Source of the DNA: Microbacteriaceae bacterium
GTDB taxonomy: Bacteria > Actinomycetota > Actinomycetes > Actinomycetales > Microbacteriaceae
Reading direction: 5' to 3'
Assembly: GCA_025463615.1 (NCBI GenBank)
Contig: JAODAU010000015.1
Location: 1 to 9,955, forward strand
DNA: 9,955 nt
Made by a program: the position numbers and the translations under genes. Below the pieces are notes generated by a model. That model did not search any database, was not told the origin of the DNA, and saw only the letters and a program-made list of their open reading frames with translations. Below are positions 7,180 through 9,955 of the stretch, piece after piece (the first letter of the stretch is position 1; every line of letters starts with the position of its first letter).

Positions 7180-7197
7180 CTACTTCTTGGCGGCGGG
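7165..7197. terminator. Weak hairpin at the junction of two convergent genes
   Basis: CCGGCCGCC (7165-7173) and GGCGGCGGG (7189-7197) can pair at 8 of 9 positions around a 15-base loop that contains the two abutting stop codons. There is no T-run on either side, so factor-independent termination is doubtful. It is the only stem candidate I see between the two genes, and it lies within both coding ends. Confidence 0.25.
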
Positions 7198-8787
7198 AGC
7201 CGTCGGCGTGGCGGTCGGTGCGGGTGTGGCGCCCACCCCGGCCGCGATCGCGTCCTTCACCTGCTGCAGCGTGAGCGGCACCCACGGCGAGCTGTCGGGG
7301 TCGGATGACGCGGCCGCCGGGCTGTCGCCCTGCGTCCACCACTTCGCCTCGTACGGCACGCTGTCGAAGATCACGCGGTCGCCCTTCTGGAAGGCGATGC
7401 TGCCCTGCCAGTAGGGGTACGAGCCGTCCGGCAGCGTCGGGACCGGGATCGGCTTCTCGCCCTTGAGCACGGGGCCGACGAGCGTCCAGGGGGTCTCGTA
7501 GGCGTTGAGCACCGGGTTGTCGGGCAGGTCGCCGCGGGTCCACCACTTGGCCTGGTAGACGTTGTGGTGCCAGACGATCTTGGTGCCTTCGAGGTACGAC
7601 GCCGTGTCCGACCAGATCGGGTACGGGCTGGTCGCCGGGTCGTCCTTGAGGCTGGTCTTGGCGATCGGCTCCGAGGTGGTGACCGTGCCGGCCGAGTCCA
7701 GCGGGCGGCCGGTGAAGCCGGCGCCGAGGATCTTCGCGAACGACTTCGAGCCCTGCACCACGCCGCTGCACGAGTCGGAGACGACGGTGAGCGTCGTGTA
7801 GTTCGAGCCGCAGGTGCGGTCGCGGTTGAGCGACCACATCGAGACGCGGCCCACGCCGTGCGCCTTCGCGAACGCGTTGTACGACTTCGCCGCGGCGAGG
7901 GTGAACACCTCGTGCTTCTCGTCGGTCTGCCCGATCATCGGGGTCGCGCCGATCTTGCTCCACAGCGTCTTGTCGCTCAGCGTCGTGCCCGCCTGCTTGT
8001 ACAGGATGCCGAGCTGCCGCTGCACACTCGTCAGCGACTGCGTCGCCCCGCTCAGCACGCTCGTGCCGGCCTTGAGGCTGGACCCGAAGTCGAAGGTCAT
8101 CGCGTTGACGCCGGCGAGGTCGACGCCCTTGGCGAGCGTGTCGCGCACGACGGCCTGGCCGTCGGGGGTGAGCCCGTCCGGGGTCACGGGCAGAGTGAGC
8201 CACACGGCGAGCTTGCTTCCCGCCGCCCGGTGCGCCTTCTGCACCTCGGCGATGGCCTCGGCCCGGCGGGCGTTGCCCGCGGTGTCGGTCAGGTTGTCGC
8301 CCTCGATGTCGAGGTCGATCGTGGAGATCGAGTAGCGGTCGATCACCGAGCTGTAGGCCGACTCGAGCTGCCCGAGGTTGGTGCAGGCCGTGGCCAGCTC
8401 GTCGTTCTGCTGGCCGCCGAACGAGACCGCGACATCCCCGCCCTCCTGCTGGAGGCGGGCGACGCGGCGGTCGAGGTCGAGCGTGGCCGACGCCTCGTCG
8501 AGCGAGTAGGCGGTGCCCCAGCTGGGCTTGCAGACGTCGCCGGGGGTGGAGACCACGAACGAGAGCACGACGTTCTTGTCGACCTTGGCCGTGGACGTCT
8601 CGAACGCGAAGGACGGCGTGGCCGTGACATCCGTGTACCCGGCGAACCAGGATGCGGGCGCGGGCTCGGCCGCCGCGGTGACGACCTGGGTGCCCCAGAA
8701 GCCGGCGCCGACGAGCCCGCCGGTGACGGCGAGCGCGACGAGAAGGCGCGGAACGGAGAGGCGCTTGCCCTCGAACATGGAGCTCAC
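7180..8787 (-). CDS. GH18 chitinase-like glycosidase with signal/anchor and two CBM5/12 modules
   Basis: This is a 535-residue exported enzyme expected to cut beta-1,4-linked GlcNAc polymers. A hydrophobic N-terminal segment (about 13-39) ending in 'VTAAAEPAP' is a signal peptide or membrane anchor. The GH18 barrel (about 45-360) shows 'VSFGG' (121-125, the SxGG strand), 'STIDLDIEG' (155-163, DxDxE with catalytic acid Glu162 and Asp158/Asp160), 'VNAMTFDFG' (227-235, the M-x-[YF]-D strand) and 'MWSLNRD' (317-323). The first Asp of the usual DxxDxDxE is Ser155. Two chitin-binding modules follow (389-438 and 457-505), each with an 'AKWWT[RQ]GD' core, then a Pro/Ala/Thr tail ending in two lysines. 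The start is GTG at 8787, overlapping the glycosyltransferase stop as GTGA, with an excellent ribosome binding site 7 nt upstream. It is therefore probably coupled to that gene. Confidence 0.92.
   Translation of the reverse strand: MSSMFEGKRLSVPRLLVALAVTGGLVGAGFWGTQVVTAAAEPAPASWFAGYTDVTATPSFAFETSTAKVDKNVVLSFVVSTPGDVCKPSWGTAYSLDEASATLDLDRRVARLQQEGGDVAVSFGGQQNDELATACTNLGQLESAYSSVIDRYSISTIDLDIEGDNLTDTAGNARRAEAIAEVQKAHRAAGSKLAVWLTLPVTPDGLTPDGQAVVRDTLAKGVDLAGVNAMTFDFGSSLKAGTSVLSGATQSLTSVQRQLGILYKQAGTTLSDKTLWSKIGATPMIGQTDEKHEVFTLAAAKSYNAFAKAHGVGRVSMWSLNRDRTCGSNYTTLTVVSDSCSGVVQGSKSFAKILGAGFTGRPLDSAGTVTTSEPIAKTSLKDDPATSPYPIWSDTASYLEGTKIVWHHNVYQAKWWTRGDLPDNPVLNAYETPWTLVGPVLKGEKPIPVPTLPDGSYPYWQGSIAFQKGDRVIFDSVPYEAKWWTQGDSPAAASSDPDSSPWVPLTLQQVKDAIAAGVGATPAPTATPTAPAAKK
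7273..7623 (-). other. Tandem CBM5/12 chitin-binding modules within the GH18 protein
   Basis: Two modules of about 50 residues cover 7474-7623 (first) and 7273-7419 (second). Each opens with a Tyr-Pro-x-Trp (YPIW, YPYW), continues through a 'V-x-Y-x-AKWWT-x-GD' core and ends in a 'PW' pair (ETPWTLV, SSPWVPL). The aromatic residues are those that stack on chitin in this family. The linker between them is 'GPVLKGEKPIPVPTLPDG'. The duplication points to binding of an insoluble or long polymer. Confidence 0.8.
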
Positions 8788-9955
8788 GCGGCCACCTCCT
8801 TCTCGGCGTTGTCCTCATCCGGCACGACGATGAGCGGCTGCCTCTCGTCGGACTCGACGTTGATCGGCACGGACTGGCCGCGGCCGCCGTGGTAGAGCAC
8901 GGCGCGCCAGTCGATGGCCTGGGTGTCGGCGACGACGGCCTTCGACTTCTTCGGCTTCTTGTCGACGAACAGCCAGCTGATCGCGCCGAGCCAGACATCC
9001 ACGATCGACTTGAACACGCCGATGTAGGTCACGATCGCCCAGCTGGCGAGGGTGGCGTTGAAGAGCGCGAACGCCGCGTTGCCCCAGTTCTGCTCCTGGA
9101 TGTCGCGCCACAGCGTGAACAACGAGAAGGCGACGATCAGGTACGGCGCCAGCACGAACCACACCGGCGCGGCCGTGCGGTTCTTGACCTTGGGGGTGCG
9201 GGCGAACGGGATCTTCTTGCCCGTGATCGCCTGCTGCAGCGACTTGAGCACGCCGGCCAGGTTCACCGGCAGCAGGATCAGGTTGAAGCCGTAGATGCGC
9301 AGCACGTCGGATGCCCGGTACCCCGTCATCCGCAGGTCGCTCGCCATCGCGAGGAAGTACGGCAGCGCCGCGCAGAGCACGAGCGGGCTGAGCAGGCGCG
9401 AGTCGTACGGGAACGCGAGCAGGAACACGAGCCCGAAGCTCGCCCACGCGATCGACGCCATGTAGTTCACGCGCAGCAGCACCTCGGTGCGGGAGACCCG
9501 CTGGCCCTGGCGCTTGCGCTCGGCGATCTGGCGCCAGAGCTTCGGCAGGATGAGCAGGCCGCCGTTCGCCCAGCGGCGACGCTGCACGATCAGCGAGCCG
9601 AAGTCGGGCGGGGTGGCGCTGTAGCTGAGACGCTCAGGGTAGTTCACGAGGGTCCAGCCGTGCACGCCGAGGTCGATGCTCGACTCGGTGTCCTCGATCA
9701 CGGTGCGGTCCTGCACGTAGCGACGGATCTCGAACCCGCCCACCTGCTCGGTCTCCACGATGTCCTCGAGGGCGCGCTTGCGGATGACCGCGTTGGCGCC
9801 CACCCAGAAGCTGGCACCGAAGTACGACATGCCCTGGTGCAGGATGTGCTGGATGTCGGTGGTCGCGCCCGCGAGCCGCTCGATGCGGGTGCCCGCCCCG
9901 CGGAACGACGAGTACGGGGTCTGCGTCACCGCGACGCGGGAGTTCTCCGGCTGCT
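8784..9955 (-). CDS. Processive family 2 glycosyltransferase (polysaccharide synthase), 5' end outside window
   Basis: The frame is open to the window edge (389 complete codons seen). It is the C-terminal part of a cellulose/chitin/hyaluronan-synthase-like GT2. The first visible residues 'SRVAVTQTPYSSF' match the conserved VQTPQ-F segment of the catalytic domain, so the UDP-binding DxD lies upstream, out of view. Visible motifs are 'VIEDTESSIDL-GVHGW' (about 85-100; the ED is the TED-type catalytic base) and 'QRRRW' (124-128, the QxxRW acceptor motif of processive enzymes). After 'RVNYMASIAWASFGLVFLL' (about 160-178) four to five more hydrophobic segments form the export channel region, with 'GKKIPFARTPK' on the inner face. 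A Lys-rich, then acidic tail of about 60 residues ends the protein. It overlaps the GH18 gene by 4 nt. The sugar is not readable from the sequence; the chitinase partner suggests GlcNAc. Confidence 0.9.
   Translation of the reverse strand, partial: QPENSRVAVTQTPYSSFRGAGTRIERLAGATTDIQHILHQGMSYFGASFWVGANAVIRKRALEDIVETEQVGGFEIRRYVQDRTVIEDTESSIDLGVHGWTLVNYPERLSYSATPPDFGSLIVQRRRWANGGLLILPKLWRQIAERKRQGQRVSRTEVLLRVNYMASIAWASFGLVFLLAFPYDSRLLSPLVLCAALPYFLAMASDLRMTGYRASDVLRIYGFNLILLPVNLAGVLKSLQQAITGKKIPFARTPKVKNRTAAPVWFVLAPYLIVAFSLFTLWRDIQEQNWGNAAFALFNATLASWAIVTYIGVFKSIVDVWLGAISWLFVDKKPKKSKAVVADTQAIDWRAVLYHGGRGQSVPINVESDERQPLIVVPDEDNAEKEVAA
8794..8802 (-). promoter_or_regulatory. Strong ribosome binding site deciding the GH18 start
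   Basis: GAAGGAGGT on the minus strand contains the full GGAGG core. The core ends 7 nt before the GTG at 8787 but 16 nt before the in-frame ATG at 8778, so the GTG is the start. The site lies inside the last codons of the glycosyltransferase gene, which supports translational coupling. Confidence 0.85.

Noticed and set aside
7165..7197. Strong bidirectional terminator between the convergent genes
   Set aside because: The stem is short with a 15-base loop and lacks T-runs, so it was kept only as a weak candidate.
7151..8998. 615-codon minus-strand frame and a 443-codon plus-strand frame over the GH18 gene
   Set aside because: Both are Arg-rich shadows; the GH18 frame carries the signal segment, catalytic motif and CBM modules.
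9927..9929. GTG as the start of the glycosyltransferase
   Set aside because: It is the second valine of the conserved 'VAVTQTP' strand and the frame stays open to the window edge, so the gene begins beyond 9955.
1..9955. CRISPR arrays, tRNA/rRNA genes, insertion sequences or a defence system
   Set aside because: No repeated spacer pattern, RNA-gene-like fold, transposase or defence-type domain was seen. The helicase is a housekeeping-type Ski2/DUF3516 enzyme without nuclease or defence neighbours.

Overview
The window is very GC-rich, densely coding DNA with third-position G/C codons, GTG starts and almost no intergenic space. It looks like a chromosomal stretch of an actinobacterium. A Microbacteriaceae-type genome (Leifsonia, Microbacterium, Agromyces or a relative) is my best guess, from the style and gene content rather than from any marker gene. 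I see no RNA gene, insertion sequence, CRISPR array or phage signal, and no gene-free stretch over 100 bases.

Layout. (1) Positions 1-5068 hold a minus-strand run of four genes, read right to left: a saccharopine-dehydrogenase-like NAD(P)-binding oxidoreductase, a Ski2-like DEAD/DEAH helicase of the DUF3516 type, an alpha/beta hydrolase, and a second alpha/beta hydrolase cut by the window edge. Gaps are 31, 3 and 10 nt. The helicase may also have its own leaderless promoter. (2) A 78-nt divergent control region (5069-5146) separates the oxidoreductase from a plus-strand TetR-type regulator. It carries two similar 19-bp imperfect palindromes centred 32 bp apart, each beside a candidate -10 element. 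The simplest model is that this regulator controls the oxidoreductase and itself. (3) Positions 5731-7179 (+) encode an unusual short-chain dehydrogenase with an N-terminal four-cysteine zinc-ribbon-like segment, an insertion of roughly 95 residues, and no tyrosine at the YxxxK position. (4) Positions 7180-9955 (-) hold a processive family 2 glycosyltransferase (its 5' part lies outside the window) overlapping by 4 nt with a membrane-targeted GH18 chitinase-like enzyme that has two C-terminal CBM5/12 chitin-binding modules. The stops of the dehydrogenase and the GH18 gene abut with no base between them.

How they may work together. The most interesting unit is the glycosyltransferase-GH18 pair. 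A membrane polysaccharide synthase translationally coupled to an exported hydrolase of beta-1,4-GlcNAc polymers resembles the synthase-plus-hydrolase layout of cellulose (BcsA/BcsZ) and poly-GlcNAc (PgaC/PgaB) systems. It suggests export and trimming of a GlcNAc-containing polymer. The polymer's identity is an inference and cannot be read from this sequence.
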